From the NCBI GenBank assembly GCA_900472295.1, contig UCIA01000005.1, positions 1 to 64,000 of the forward strand: a stretch of DNA of 64,000 bases, in the 5' to 3' direction. The notes beneath the pieces are model-generated. The model saw nothing but the letters and a program-made list of their open reading frames with translations. It was not told the DNA's origin and did no database searches. Source of the DNA: Hyphomicrobiales bacterium. GTDB lineage: Bacteria > Pseudomonadota > Alphaproteobacteria > Rhizobiales > Rhizobiaceae. The position numbers were made by a program, and so were the translations under genes. This document shows, one piece after another, positions 36,401-44,386 of the stretch; position 1 is the stretch's first letter, and every line of letters starts with the position of its first letter.

Positions 36401-38242
36401 AGGTGCTGCGCCACCGGACGCGGTGAAGGTCACCGTGTAGGGAACGCCGATTTGTGCGGTCAGCGGGCCTGATGCGCTGACAGTGATCGTCGGGTCGCTG
36501 ACCGTGATGGTAACGGTCGCCGGTGCGGAGGTTCCGGCCGTATTCGTTGCCGTGTAGGTGAAGGTGTCGGGGCCGGCATAGCCGGCGGTGGGCGTGTAGA
36601 TGATCGATGTGCCGCTGGCTGTCGCCGTACCATGGGCGGCCGCCGTGCCGATCGCAACCGATGTCGGTACGCCACCGGTGATGTTGAGCGTGATCGGATT
36701 GGCGCTGCTGTTATAGGCGACCACAGCCGATACGGGATTGGCTACCGGCGGAATGTTGACGATCTGGAGGCTGTAGCCGCGAGGCGCGCTCGAATAGGGG
36801 CCGGTTCCCGTGCTGCTGTCGGTTGCGGTTGCCGAGAAATTGTAAGTTCCCGCCGCTGTCGGCGTACCCGAAAGCACACCTGCGGACGAAAGTGTGACGC
36901 CCGGCGGCAGGGCTCCGGCCGACACCGCATAACTATAGGGCGACGTGCCCCCGCTGGCGGCATTGAGCGCGCCCGAATAGGCCGAGCCCTGCGTGCCGTT
37001 CGCCAGGGTTGTAGCCGGCAAATTGATGGTCGGCGCGGCAACCGTCAGCGCGTAGGCCCGTGTGCCGCTGAATGGTCCGGGCACGGTGCTGCTGTCGGTT
37101 GCCTGGACGGTGAAATTGAACGTGCCGCCGGCGGTTGGCGTACCGGAAAGCACGCCCGTATTCGTGTTCAGGTTCATCCCGGCGGGAAGGGCTCCCGCAC
37201 TGATGCTGAATGTATAGGGCCCCGTGCCGCCGCTGCCGGTGAATGTCGCGCTGTAAGCCGATGCAACCGTCGCACCCGGCAAGGTGGGGGTGGCCGGGTT
37301 CACGACGATGGTCGGCGCGGCATTGATGACGATGGTTATGTCCTGGGTGATCAACCATTGGCCGCCGGTCGAGATCGTCGTGCTGTCCGTCGACCTGACC
37401 TTGAATGTGACGGTGCCAACGGCGCTCGGCGTTCCGGAAATCAGGCCGCTGGACGACAAACTCAGTCCGGCCGGCAGGCTGCCAGTCTCGAGCAGGTAAG
37501 CATAGGGCGCTGTGCCGCCGCTGGTGCTGAGCTGCTGGCTGTAGGCAAAGCCCACGGCGCCTGCGGGCGGGTTGGTCGGTGAAACGACCAGGGTGGGTCC
37601 AGGGATGTCGACGTTGTAGCTCTTGTCGACCGTCAAATGCGTTCCCGCAGTGGAATCAACCACATGCACCGTGAAGGTATATGGACCCGATCCTGTCGAA
37701 GTGCCGGAGATAAGGCCGGTGGGGGAGATGCTGAAGCCGGGTGGCAAAGAGCCGCTACCGAGGGAGTAGGTATAGGGCGCTACGCCGCCGGATGTTGAAA
37801 GTTGCTGTGAAAAGGGAACGCCCACGGCCGGCGTGCCGAGACTTGCCGGCGTCACGACGAGTGAAGACGCGGCTCCGACCGTAACGGTGAACGTCGTTAC
37901 GGTAAAGTCGTCCTGCGTCAATTGGAAGGTGTCCGACAAAGCACCATCGCCATTGTTGATGTAGTCGGCCGCATCCGAGTTGCCGGGATTTTTTTTCACG
38001 ATGCCATGCGGGGTCGTGACGGTGGAGCCGGCCGCCACCAGTTCCCGATATCCAAATGGACAGCTGACGGTGAAAGTGCCGCCGGACACAACCGAGAAAC
38101 TCTGCGTGGTCGGGCACGCGGCCCATGCAGGCGCCGCCCAGCACATTGCGATGAGGAGCGCGGCCAAAATCTGCAGGCGGGAAAGCAACCCCCGTCCCGC
38201 TTTACCAGCCGATGCGCCGTAAGACTTATGCCCCAGATGCAA
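33452..38242 (-). CDS. Giant autotransporter with tandem Ig-like repeats, 1596 aa
   Basis: A signal peptide (about 20-41, ending AAPAWAAC) is followed by a domain of about 90 residues with two cysteines (CPTTQSF, CPFGYREL). About nine repeats of 85-100 residues follow, each of the form TLVVSP...FSQQLSTSGGxxPYTYSL...LPPGFSISPTGLISGTP...TVTATDS. This is the putative Ig (He_PIG) pattern. Cadherin-like or Ig-like domains (PPVANPxS...TYTATN) are interspersed near 510 and 1130. From about 1300 (EATRRFATSQIGNFQQRLEGL) comes an autotransporter beta-barrel ending NLGKTF. The start is TTG at 38242, preceded by gggggg at good spacing. The protein probably projects a long rod from the outer membrane. It is divergent from the Collar genes. 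Confidence 0.9.
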   Translation of the reverse strand: MHLGHKSYGASAGKAGRGLLSRLQILAALLIAMCWAAPAWAACPTTQSFSVVSGGTFTVSCPFGYRELVAAGSTVTTPHGIVKKNPGNSDAADYINNGDGALSDTFQLTQDDFTVTTFTVTVGAASSLVVTPASLGTPAVGVPFSQQLSTSGGVAPYTYSLGSGSLPPGFSISPTGLISGTSTGSGPYTFTVHVVDSTAGTHLTVDKSYNVDIPGPTLVVSPTNPPAGAVGFAYSQQLSTSGGTAPYAYLLETGSLPAGLSLSSSGLISGTPSAVGTVTFKVRSTDSTTISTGGQWLITQDITIVINAAPTIVVNPATPTLPGATVASAYSATFTGSGGTGPYTFSISAGALPAGMNLNTNTGVLSGTPTAGGTFNFTVQATDSSTVPGPFSGTRAYALTVAAPTINLPATTLANGTQGSAYSGALNAASGGTSPYSYAVSAGALPPGVTLSSAGVLSGTPTAAGTYNFSATATDSSTGTGPYSSAPRGYSLQIVNIPPVANPVSAVVAYNSSANPITLNITGGVPTSVAIGTAAAHGTATASGTSIIYTPTAGYAGPDTFTYTATNTAGTSAPATVTITVSDPTITVSASGPLTAQIGVPYTVTFTASGGAAPYALNLVGPIPSGLSQTGTTANSVTLSGTLTQAGNFSLTVSGTDSSSGNGPFPISQAFTLTVNAPTLSMMPPAGTLAVPYGALFSQQFSASGGVSPYAFALTGTLPTGLSFDDATGLLSGTATQPGSFPISVKATDSATGAGAPFSVTSNYTLNVGVPTITIAPATLTDATAGSAYTPVSLVASGGIGPYTFSLSAGPLPNGMSLTTAGVLSGTPTQSGTFPITVQAQDANGQTGTQSYSLQVLVPGLTVSPASLPSGVAGTAYSQTLSASGGNSPYSFAVTSGTLPAGITLTGDTLAGTPTVAGSFSFTVTATDSTTGTAATGSRPYTLIIAAPTITLAPTTLPAGQYDVVYSQAITASGGTAPYSYVMTGTPPAGVTLSSAGVLSGTPAEFGSFNITVTATDSFGFTGAAAYTLVIGNNPPVANPDTAQTIEGQPVTIAVTGNDTGTITSIAITTGPAHGTASVSGTDIVYTPAVDFDGTDTLQYTATGPGGTSTPATVTINVRPLPTPVAQTVTTVSGKAVTVDLTKDAVGGPFTSAALVSVPPPSSGTTVLNGFQMTFTPTATYQGTTQVTFTLSNAYATSAVTMITIEVVERADPTLDSEVMGILKAQTEATRRFATSQIGNFQQRLEGLHDSDNGQEPMDGIAFMQGIVLSFDSTCNEAEQMAKGPDCGRSKTSDKDWPFKSSLDDTTTSGTPGGFGTGSFGHSKVTIWTGGSINIGERDGDDGYKFETTGLSGGIDYRFSRAFAMGLGMGYGRDSSDIGDNGSRSKGTAYTAGLYASYHPGQDYFIDGLVGYQWLSFDSKRYLTGDGGFATGERDGGQWFASISAGKKFEIEQWQISPYARLDIARAKLDAFTENGDPSSALHYGEQDISTTTGNLGLTLNYKFTTDFGVVSPQLRLEYQHDFQGDSAITMNYADMFGGPTYHTSIDGLGKDRFMLGLGLNVQTVQDFNMRLEYRGLFGSDGDSDNGFLVNLGKTF

Positions 38243-38320
38243 TGTACGCCCCCCGATGCCGCCAATCGTTGCGCTTTAGTGTCGAAGCGAAAACCTGACC
38301 GACCAAATCTTTAGCTGTCG

Positions 38321-38422
38321 CAGAATCCGGGCACAATTATCCCCCTCGGATTCTGTGCAGAAGTAAATCATACAGTCTTCACCATGTCTACCGCAGGTAG
38401 AAAAACTCCCCTTGCAGAATCC
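38321..38422. promoter_or_regulatory. Three CAGAATCCG sites between the autotransporter and Collar genes
   Basis: Exact copies of CAGAATCCG lie at 38321-38329 (plus), 38347-38355 (minus) and 38414-38422 (plus). The first two form an inverted repeat with 17 bases between arms. The extended consensus is rCAGAATCCGnGs. Three 9-base matches within 102 bases, between divergent genes, suggest binding sites for one regulator controlling both directions. No regulator gene is adjacent. Confidence 0.6.
38387..38401. promoter_or_regulatory. Palindrome tctacc-gca-ggtaga
   Basis: Perfect 6-bp arms (38387-38392 and 38396-38401) surround gca and are followed by aaaa. It lies between the second and third CAGAATCCG sites and about 80 bases before the first Collar ATG. 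It may be an operator or part of the promoter. Confidence 0.4.
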
Positions 38423-38480
38423 GTGGTTTATGAGCAATGATGAATTCAACGGGCTAGCCGTCGAATATTAGGGGGAACTA

Positions 38481-39011
38481 ATGACGGAAGTTTACCTCGG
38501 CCAGATCATGATGACGGGGTTCGGGTTCGCGCAGAAGGGCTTCGCCTTCTGCAACGGTTCGCTCATCAGCATCGCCCAGAATCAGGCGCTCTTTTCGCTG
38601 CTCGGCACTGCCTATGGCGGCAATGGCACCACGAACTTTGCCCTGCCCAATCTGCAGAGCCGCACTCCGGTCGGATTTGGCCAGTCCGTCGATCCGGGCT
38701 GGAACCCGGCACCCTATGGATGGGGCGAAACGGGCGGCGTAGAAAATGTCACCCTGGTGGTTTCGCAACTGCCGGCCCACAGCCATGTGGGCAACGCGAC
38801 GACTACAGCGGGGGCGGGGCGCAGCCCTGACGGTGCGCTCTATGGCGCCACCACGAATGCCATTTATGCCGCACCGAACGGCCGCGTCGTCCCCTTGGCG
38901 CCCGCGACCGTGACCTATGCCGGCGGCAACCAGCCGCATCCGAACATACAGCCTTACCAGGCCATCAACTACAACATCGCGATGACCGGGATATTCCCGT
39001 CACGCGGTTGA
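38481..39011 (+). CDS. Phage-tail Collar domain protein 1 (microcystin-dependent-protein family)
   Basis: The 176-residue protein has the Collar-domain start YLGQIMMTGFGFAQKGFAFC. CNGSLISIAQNQALFSLLGT, AYGGNGTTNFALPNLQSRTP and QLPAHSHVG follow, and it ends QAINYNIAMTGIFPSRG. In phages this domain lies near the tip of tail fibres. Many bacteria carry short, stand-alone versions annotated as microcystin-dependent protein or tail fibre protein. There is no signal peptide. A strong SD (ggggga) precedes the ATG. It is the first of three tandem paralogues followed by a GNAT gene, and no other phage genes are near. Confidence 0.9.
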   Translation: MTEVYLGQIMMTGFGFAQKGFAFCNGSLISIAQNQALFSLLGTAYGGNGTTNFALPNLQSRTPVGFGQSVDPGWNPAPYGWGETGGVENVTLVVSQLPAHSHVGNATTTAGAGRSPDGALYGATTNAIYAAPNGRVVPLAPATVTYAGGNQPHPNIQPYQAINYNIAMTGIFPSRG

Positions 39012-39069
39012 CGCCGCCACTCACCCACCCTGATCACTGAATGCCCAGTCCGTTTTCGGAGATTCATCG

Positions 39070-39600
39070 ATGAGCACTCCCTATGTCGGAGAGATCCGCA
39101 TGTTCGGTTTTTCGCGCGTGCCGAACGGTTGGTTCGCCTGCAATGGGGCGCTTTATTCCATTGCTGAATATGAGGTGCTCTATACGCTAATCGGCACCAC
39201 CTATGGCGGCGATGGCCAGACGACGTTCGCCGTGCCCTCTCTCTCCAGCCGGGTGCCGATCCATCAGGGTCAGGGGCAAGGCCTTTCGCGCTATGTCATA
39301 GGTCAGATGGCGGGCAGCGAAGGCCTCACCCTGATCTCCACGCAGATGCCGCAGCACAACCATTCGATTACCGCCACCACGACGGTCGCCGACGTCAGAT
39401 CAGTTGGCCCGACAGTTCAACTTGGCACCGCCACGGGTGACGCCATGTACGTGACCGATACAGCAGGCGCGACACCTTATATCTCCGCTCCACAATCGAC
39501 GCAGATAATGGGTGGGAACTCGCCGCATGACAACACAATGCCGACGCTGACAGTGCAGTTCTGCATCGCATGGGCGGGAGTTTTCCCCTCGCAGAGCTGA
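39070..39600 (+). CDS. Phage-tail Collar domain protein 2
   Basis: This protein is also 176 residues. Its motifs are YVGEIRMFGFSRVPNGWFAC, YSIAEYEVLYTLIGTTYGGD, FAVPSLSSRVPIHQGQGQG and QMPQHNHSI, ending FCIAWAGVFPSQS. The order and spacing follow the first copy, but the middle is quite different, so the three copies are old duplicates rather than recent ones. An SD (ggag) lies 9 bases before the ATG. The gap of 58 bases from the previous stop fits one operon. Confidence 0.9.
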   Translation: MSTPYVGEIRMFGFSRVPNGWFACNGALYSIAEYEVLYTLIGTTYGGDGQTTFAVPSLSSRVPIHQGQGQGLSRYVIGQMAGSEGLTLISTQMPQHNHSITATTTVADVRSVGPTVQLGTATGDAMYVTDTAGATPYISAPQSTQIMGGNSPHDNTMPTLTVQFCIAWAGVFPSQS

Positions 39601-39660
39601 GCCTGCGCTCGCGATTGTTTATGGAACCAGGTTCGCCATCCAGATTGCAAGGACATTCCA

Positions 39661-40194
39661 ATGACTGAGCCCTTCATCGGTGAGATACAGGTCTTCGGCT
39701 TCAACTTCGCTCCATATGGGTGGGCGTTCTGCAGTGGCGCCACTATCGCAATCCAGCAAAATACGGCGCTGTTCGCGTTGCTTGGCACCAGCTACGGCGG
39801 CAATGGCACGACCACTTTCCAGCTGCCCAATTTCACCAACCGTGCCGGCTGCAATCAGGGCCAGGGTCCGGGTCTGTCACGCCGTACCATCGGCGAGACA
39901 TTCGGCGCAAACAGCGAGACGCTGACGGTGGCTGAAATGCCTGCGCACCCGCACCAGTTCACAATATACAACCAGTCCGATTCGACGAAGAAGACCACTT
40001 CGCCCTCAGCCGGCAATTCATTGACCACGCCGGGAGGTACCCAGGCATTTGTGGCCAATGCGCAGCCGAATACGCAATTTGTGCCCACGATGCTTGGTGT
40101 TGCCGGGAGCGGTCAGCCGCACGAGAACCGCCAGCCCTACCTGGCGCTGAATTTCAGCATAGCGCTGCAAGGGGTTTTCCCGTCCTTCGGCTGA
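39661..40194 (+). CDS. Phage-tail Collar domain protein 3
   Basis: The protein has 177 residues. Motifs are FIGEIQVFGFNFAPYGWAFC, IAIQQNTALFALLGTSYGG, FQLPNFTNRAGCNQGQGPG and EMPAHPHQF, ending LALNFSIALQGVFPSFG. All three copies end with G(I/V)FPS, which suggests a shared C-terminal packing or assembly motif. It has a good SD (aagga). Its stop TGA overlaps the GNAT start by one base (TGATG), so the acetyltransferase is translated together with it. Confidence 0.9.
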   Translation: MTEPFIGEIQVFGFNFAPYGWAFCSGATIAIQQNTALFALLGTSYGGNGTTTFQLPNFTNRAGCNQGQGPGLSRRTIGETFGANSETLTVAEMPAHPHQFTIYNQSDSTKKTTSPSAGNSLTTPGGTQAFVANAQPNTQFVPTMLGVAGSGQPHENRQPYLALNFSIALQGVFPSFG

Positions 40195-40733
40195 TGGTCT
40201 CGGTCGAAGCAGAACAATTGCCGGCATTTCCCATTGGCAAAAACTCACAGCTGAGTTTTTCGCGCGGCGCATCCCGCAGCGCGGCACTCACGGATATCCC
40301 GTTTCTACGCCGGCTCTACTGGTCCTTTCGCAGCGAAGAAATGGAACCGGTGCCATGGCTGCAGGAGATGAAGAGAGCCTTCATCGACGGGCAATTCAAT
40401 CTCCAGCACCGCCACTATGTGAGCGTGTTTTCGACCGCCGATTTCCTGATCCTGCAAGACAAGGGCAAGCCGATCGGGCGGCTCTATGTCGATTCCACCG
40501 CCGAACGCTGGCACATCATCGATATCGGTTTCCTGCCGGAGTGTCGCAATGGCGGCCGAGGGCTTGCCTTGCTGAAGGACATTCAGCGCCAGGCACAAAG
40601 CTCAGGGGCATCGGGCGTCTATTTGCATGTCGAGCGGCGCAACGATCGCGCACAGGCGCTCTATCGCCGTCTTGAGTTTAGGGAAGTCGATGCGACCGAT
40701 ACTCATATCGGGATGGAGTGGGCTACCGCCTGA
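40194..40733 (+). CDS. GNAT-family N-acetyltransferase coupled to the Collar genes
   Basis: The 179-residue protein has a GNAT core. FLILQDKGKPIGRLYVDS is the beta4 region, IGFLPECRNGGRGLALLKDI is motif A with an R-N-G-G-R-G CoA loop, and HVERRNDRAQALYRRLEFRE is motif B. Family members transfer an acyl group from acyl-CoA to an amine. The 1-base stop/start overlap with the third Collar gene is strong evidence of functional linkage. A plausible role is modifying Collar proteins or a partner, but this is inference. Confidence 0.88.
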   Translation: MVSVEAEQLPAFPIGKNSQLSFSRGASRSAALTDIPFLRRLYWSFRSEEMEPVPWLQEMKRAFIDGQFNLQHRHYVSVFSTADFLILQDKGKPIGRLYVDSTAERWHIIDIGFLPECRNGGRGLALLKDIQRQAQSSGASGVYLHVERRNDRAQALYRRLEFREVDATDTHIGMEWATA

Positions 40734-40767
40734 CTTGGCCGGTTGTCCTACAAGCGGACTTGCAGGC

Positions 40768-41061
40768 TCAGTTGAAGATCGCCTGATAGACGATGCCTTC
40801 CTTGTCGCGGGCCACCGGGACGAGGAATATTTCGAGGCTGCCAAGCGTTGCGTTTTTCAGCTTGTAGAGTTTCTGCGGCAACACGATTTGCGAGCCGCTG
40901 CGAAACATCAGGGAAAAGGGCGATCGCCGCACTCCGGGAGCGCCGCTCTCCGGCAGCGGGCGCGCTTCCGACAGCGTCAGCGGCAGGGAACTCTCCCCCA
41001 TATCGATGTCGAACGCAGTGCCGACGCATCCGGCGAAATGTTCCAGCGTCACAAGTCCCAT
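40768..41061 (-). CDS. DUF6916-family protein, 97 aa
   Basis: The small protein starts VTLEHFAGCVGTAFDI and has a central beta-rich part (SPFSLMFRSGSQIVLPQKLY). It ends LGSLEIFLVPVARDKEGIVY, which is the DUF6916 pattern as I recall it. Such genes tend to accompany tandem Collar genes and a GNAT gene. Here it converges on the GNAT gene with a 34-base gap. The ATG at 41061 has a weak SD. No signal peptide; function unknown. Confidence 0.72.
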   Translation of the reverse strand: MGLVTLEHFAGCVGTAFDIDMGESSLPLTLSEARPLPESGAPGVRRSPFSLMFRSGSQIVLPQKLYKLKNATLGSLEIFLVPVARDKEGIVYQAIFN

Positions 41062-41338
41062 AGGCGTCTACGTCCCCAAAATAGTATTCGCAATGCGCGC
41101 GGCGCGGTCGGGCGGTTCCACCGAGAGGCGGTCAATAGTGCGGATCCAGCCTCTTGGTACCGCCCTCTCGAACCATACGAAAGACTTCGTGAATTTTTCA
41201 ATACGGGAAAGACTTTCCAACGGCATCGAAGCACTGATTGTCGACTGTGCGCGGAAAGCAACGCGGCCAAGTATCGATGTCTAAGCGACCCGGTCGGTCG
41301 AGCTGGCAGGCGTGATGAGGCAGGATTGCGTAGAGGCG
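41062..41338. other. Intergenic region without an evident feature
   Basis: I see no convincing gene, terminator or promoter pair in these 277 bases between the DUF6916 gene and waaC. It includes a locally less GC-rich stretch near 41170-41230. Confidence 0.4.
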
Positions 41339-42316
41339 CTATGCCGGCGCTTGTAATTTAAGCGCCAGCAGCCTTTCGGCTTCAGCCACCGCTTCAGCCG
41401 GTGTGACACGCCCGCCGGGGAGCGCCAGCAGCGTTGAGGCATATTGCCCGCGCGGGCCGGTCAGACCCGGCTCCGTCGCAAGGAATACCGCGACCGTCGG
41501 AAGGCCGAAGGCGCTGGCGAGGTGGGTGAGGCCGGTGTCGGCGCCGATGACCAGCGTCGAGCGGCCAAGGATGGCGGCAATGTCGGCCAGCGGCGATTTC
41601 GGCACCACGACCGTTGAAGGCACAGCTTGCGCGATCGCCTCGGCCACGGTCTTCTCGCGCTCGTTCGACCAGGTGGTGACCGGCGTGAACTGCCGGTCAG
41701 CCAGCAGGCGGGCGGTTCCGGTCCAGTCTTCGACCGGCCATTTCTTGTCCTCGCGGCTGGTGCCGTGCAGAAGAAAGGCGGTTTTGCCGTCGATGCTGTC
41801 CAGGCCGCCGGGCGGCGGCACGATCCCTGATCCCAGCGTCGAAAGATCGGGTTCGTAGCCCAATGCCAGCCCGAACAATCGCCGCGTGCGCTCGATGGCG
41901 TGCAGGTCGCGCGGCACGGCGTAGCGCCGGTCGTAGAATAGCGCCGCCGACGGTTCGCGTGCACTCGCCCGATCGAAGCCGGCGACCGGCGCGCCGGCCT
42001 GTTTCGCCACCAGCGCCGATTTCAGCAGCAGGCCCTGCGCGTCGATGACGAGGTCGTACCGACTTGTCCGCAAGGCGCGGCGCAGGCCCTCCGCCTCACG
42101 CCATGTGGCTCGGTCAAGCAGGTGTTTGCGCCAACGGCGTATGGCGACGGTGTGTGTCGTGCCGATCGCCGGGTGCAGCGCGACGATACCGGCAAAGGCC
42201 TCTTCGACGCACCAGTCGAAGGAAATATCGGGACGGCTACGGCGCGCATCCTCGACGGCCGGAAAAGTGTGGATGACGTCGCCCATCGACGATGTCTTGA
42301 CGATCAGCACCTTCAT
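41339..42316 (-). CDS. waaC: Lipopolysaccharide heptosyltransferase I
   Basis: The 325-residue GT9 enzyme opens [20 protein letters not shown]. It continues with WCVEEAFAGIVALHP, DLVIDAQGLLLKSALVA (substrate loop), FLLHGTSREDKKWP and VIGADTGLTHLASAFGLPT (ADP-heptose binding). It adds the first L,D-heptose to Kdo in the LPS inner core at the cytoplasmic face of the inner membrane. Its start overlaps the waaF stop by 4 bases, so the two are translationally coupled. Confidence 0.95.
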   Translation of the reverse strand: MKVLIVKTSSMGDVIHTFPAVEDARRSRPDISFDWCVEEAFAGIVALHPAIGTTHTVAIRRWRKHLLDRATWREAEGLRRALRTSRYDLVIDAQGLLLKSALVAKQAGAPVAGFDRASAREPSAALFYDRRYAVPRDLHAIERTRRLFGLALGYEPDLSTLGSGIVPPPGGLDSIDGKTAFLLHGTSREDKKWPVEDWTGTARLLADRQFTPVTTWSNEREKTVAEAIAQAVPSTVVVPKSPLADIAAILGRSTLVIGADTGLTHLASAFGLPTVAVFLATEPGLTGPRGQYASTLLALPGGRVTPAEAVAEAERLLALKLQAPA

Positions 42317-43320
42317 GCGGCGGCCGGCATTTCCAGCAAGCGGTCGGCCGCCGCCGCAACTTGCGCAATCTCGAGTGTCTTCAGGCAGTTGAGATGGCCG
42401 AGCGGGCAGATTTTCTGATGGCAGGGCGAGCAGGACAGATGCAGCCAGATCAGCTCGCGCTGTTCAGCCAGCGGTGGCGTGTTTTCCGGCGAGGTCGAAC
42501 CGTAGACGGCAACGATCGGCGTGCCGACGGCAGCCGCGACATGCATCAGCCCGCTGTCGTTGGACACTGCCAGCCTGGCCGCCGCGATAAGGTCGATGGC
42601 GTCCTCCAGCCGTGTCTTGCCCGCGAGATCGACGACGCCGGGCGCCAGTGCCGCAATCTCGGCGGTGACGTCGCGGTCGTTCTTCGAGCCGAACAGCGCA
42701 ACCTTGAATCCCTTGGCCATCATCTCGCGGGCGAGGCCGGCATAGCTTTCGCCCGGCCAGCGCTTGGCCGGACCGAACTCGGCCCCGGGCATCATGGCGA
42801 CGAATTTTCCCGGCTGCAGATCGAAGCGGGCGAGAAGCTCTGTCTGGTTGCCGACGTCGACAGTCAGGTGCGGCGCCCGGAAATGGCCGCCCTGGGCAAG
42901 GCCGAAATAGGCCTGCGCGGTGCGTCGCTTGACCGCGTCGGGCAGCGGCACGATGTCGGTCAGCAGGCCGTAGCGCATTTCGCGCAAATTGCCGAAACGG
43001 CGCGGAATACGGGCAAAGAACGGGATCAGCGCCGATTTCCAACTGCCCGGCAGGACGTAAGCCATGTCGTAGCGGCCGCGCAGCAGGCGGCCGAAGCGGC
43101 GGCGAATGGTGAATTCGAGCGCTCCGGGTTTCAGCGGGAAATCGATCTGCTGGCGCAGTTCAGGCATGCGCTTGACCAAGGGTGCCGCCCAGGCCGGCGC
43201 CAGCACGTCGATGGCGGCGTTGGGATGGCGTTCCTTCAGCGCCGAAAACAGGCACTGCGCCATGACCATATCGCCCACCCAGCGTGGGCCGATCACGAGG
43301 ATCGTTGGGCTTTCAGCCAT
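42313..43320 (-). CDS. waaF: Lipopolysaccharide heptosyltransferase II
   Basis: The 335-residue GT9 enzyme has [19 protein letters not shown] at the start and [36 protein letters not shown] and [18 protein letters not shown] follow. The ending [18 protein letters not shown] carries four cysteines, as is common in WaaF. It adds the second heptose to the inner core. The gene overlaps the hldD end by 28 bases and the waaC start by 4, so all three form one transcript. Confidence 0.95.
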   Translation of the reverse strand: MAESPTILVIGPRWVGDMVMAQCLFSALKERHPNAAIDVLAPAWAAPLVKRMPELRQQIDFPLKPGALEFTIRRRFGRLLRGRYDMAYVLPGSWKSALIPFFARIPRRFGNLREMRYGLLTDIVPLPDAVKRRTAQAYFGLAQGGHFRAPHLTVDVGNQTELLARFDLQPGKFVAMMPGAEFGPAKRWPGESYAGLAREMMAKGFKVALFGSKNDRDVTAEIAALAPGVVDLAGKTRLEDAIDLIAAARLAVSNDSGLMHVAAAVGTPIVAVYGSTSPENTPPLAEQRELIWLHLSCSPCHQKICPLGHLNCLKTLEIAQVAAAADRLLEMPAAA

Positions 43321-44243
43321 TCGACATAGTCTCTGACGCCGGTTTCCACGCTGCGGAATTGCCCGTTATAGCCGGCTGCGCGCAAGCGGGACATATCAGC
43401 CTGGGTAAAACTCTGGTAGCTGCCCTTGAGATGGTCGGGGAATTCGATGAATTCGATCTCACCCTTGCCCAGCGTGTCGATGACGGTTTCGGCGATGGCG
43501 CGGAACGGCTGGGCGCGGCCGGTGCCGCAATTGAAGATGCCGCTCGAGCCGCGCTTCCACAGCCACAGATTGACGTCGGCGACGTCGCCAACATGGATGA
43601 AGTCACGGCTTTGTTCACCAGGGCCGAACCCGTCATAGGCGCCGAACAGCTTTGGGTTCTCGCCGCGTCCGACCTGGTTGAACAAATGGAAGGCGACCGA
43701 AGCCATGGCGCCCTTGTGCGCCTCGCGCGGCCCGTAGACGTTGAAATAGCGCAGGCCGGCGACCTGTGAATGATCGGTGTCGAAGACGGTCCGGCGGACA
43801 TAATCGTCGAACAGTTTCTTCGAATAGGCATAGACGTTGAGCGGCCGCTCAAGTGCGGGATCCTCGCGAAACTCCGAGCCGCCGCCATAGACGGAGGCAG
43901 ACGAGGCGTAGAGGAAAGGCACGCGCAGCGACAGGCACGCATGCAGCAGCCGCTTCGAATAGGCGTAGTTCACGTCCATCATGAACTTGCCGTTCCACTC
44001 GGTGGTGGTCGAGCAGGCGCCCTGGTGAAACACGGCCTCGATGCGGCCGAGGTCGCCGGCCTCCATGGTGGCCAAGAATTCGTCCTTGTCGAGATAATCG
44101 GCGATCTTGAGATCGGCCAGATTGGCGATCTTGTGGCCGTCGGTGAGGTCGTCGACGACGAGGATGTCGTCATGACCCTCGGCATTGAGTGCGGCGACGA
44201 TGTTGGAGCCGATCATGCCGGCGCCGCCCGTGACGATGATCAT
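43293..44243 (-). CDS. hldD: ADP-L-glycero-D-manno-heptose 6-epimerase
   Basis: The 316-residue extended short-chain dehydrogenase binds NAD(P) with [15 protein letters not shown]. It has the catalytic region SSASVYGGG and [11 protein letters not shown] (Y-x-x-x-K), with substrate contacts in [14 protein letters not shown]. It converts ADP-D,D-heptose to ADP-L,D-heptose, the donor for the two heptosyltransferases encoded directly downstream. It is the first gene of the hldD-waaF-waaC operon. Confidence 0.96.
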   Translation of the reverse strand: MIIVTGGAGMIGSNIVAALNAEGHDDILVVDDLTDGHKIANLADLKIADYLDKDEFLATMEAGDLGRIEAVFHQGACSTTTEWNGKFMMDVNYAYSKRLLHACLSLRVPFLYASSASVYGGGSEFREDPALERPLNVYAYSKKLFDDYVRRTVFDTDHSQVAGLRYFNVYGPREAHKGAMASVAFHLFNQVGRGENPKLFGAYDGFGPGEQSRDFIHVGDVADVNLWLWKRGSSGIFNCGTGRAQPFRAIAETVIDTLGKGEIEFIEFPDHLKGSYQSFTQADMSRLRAAGYNGQFRSVETGVRDYVEWLKAQRSS

Positions 44244-44338
44244 GAAGGCCTCTGGTTGCTAGCGATTCCGGTCCTTATAGGGGAGGCCAGCCGAGCTGTC
44301 GATGAAGCAGGCGATTGCCTACTCTGACGGCGTCACGC

Positions 44339-44369
44339 TTGTCTATTATGTCTGTTTTGTCTATTATGT
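44339..44369 (+). promoter_or_regulatory. Promoter with two 13-bp direct repeats before the Phd antitoxin
   Basis: ttgtctattatgt occurs at 44339-44351 and 44357-44369, an 18-base period. The first copy supplies a -35 (ttgtct, 44339-44344) and the second a -10 (tattat, 44362-44367), with exactly 17 bases between. Repeats built into a promoter just upstream of an antitoxin gene suit autorepression by the antitoxin. Confidence 0.65.
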
Positions 44370-44386
44370 GCAAAACGGAGTGCGCG

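Noticed and set aside
38481-40194. Prophage remnant
   Set aside because: Only Collar-domain genes are present; there is no integrase, terminase, capsid, portal, baseplate or lysis gene, and the neighbours are housekeeping or envelope genes.
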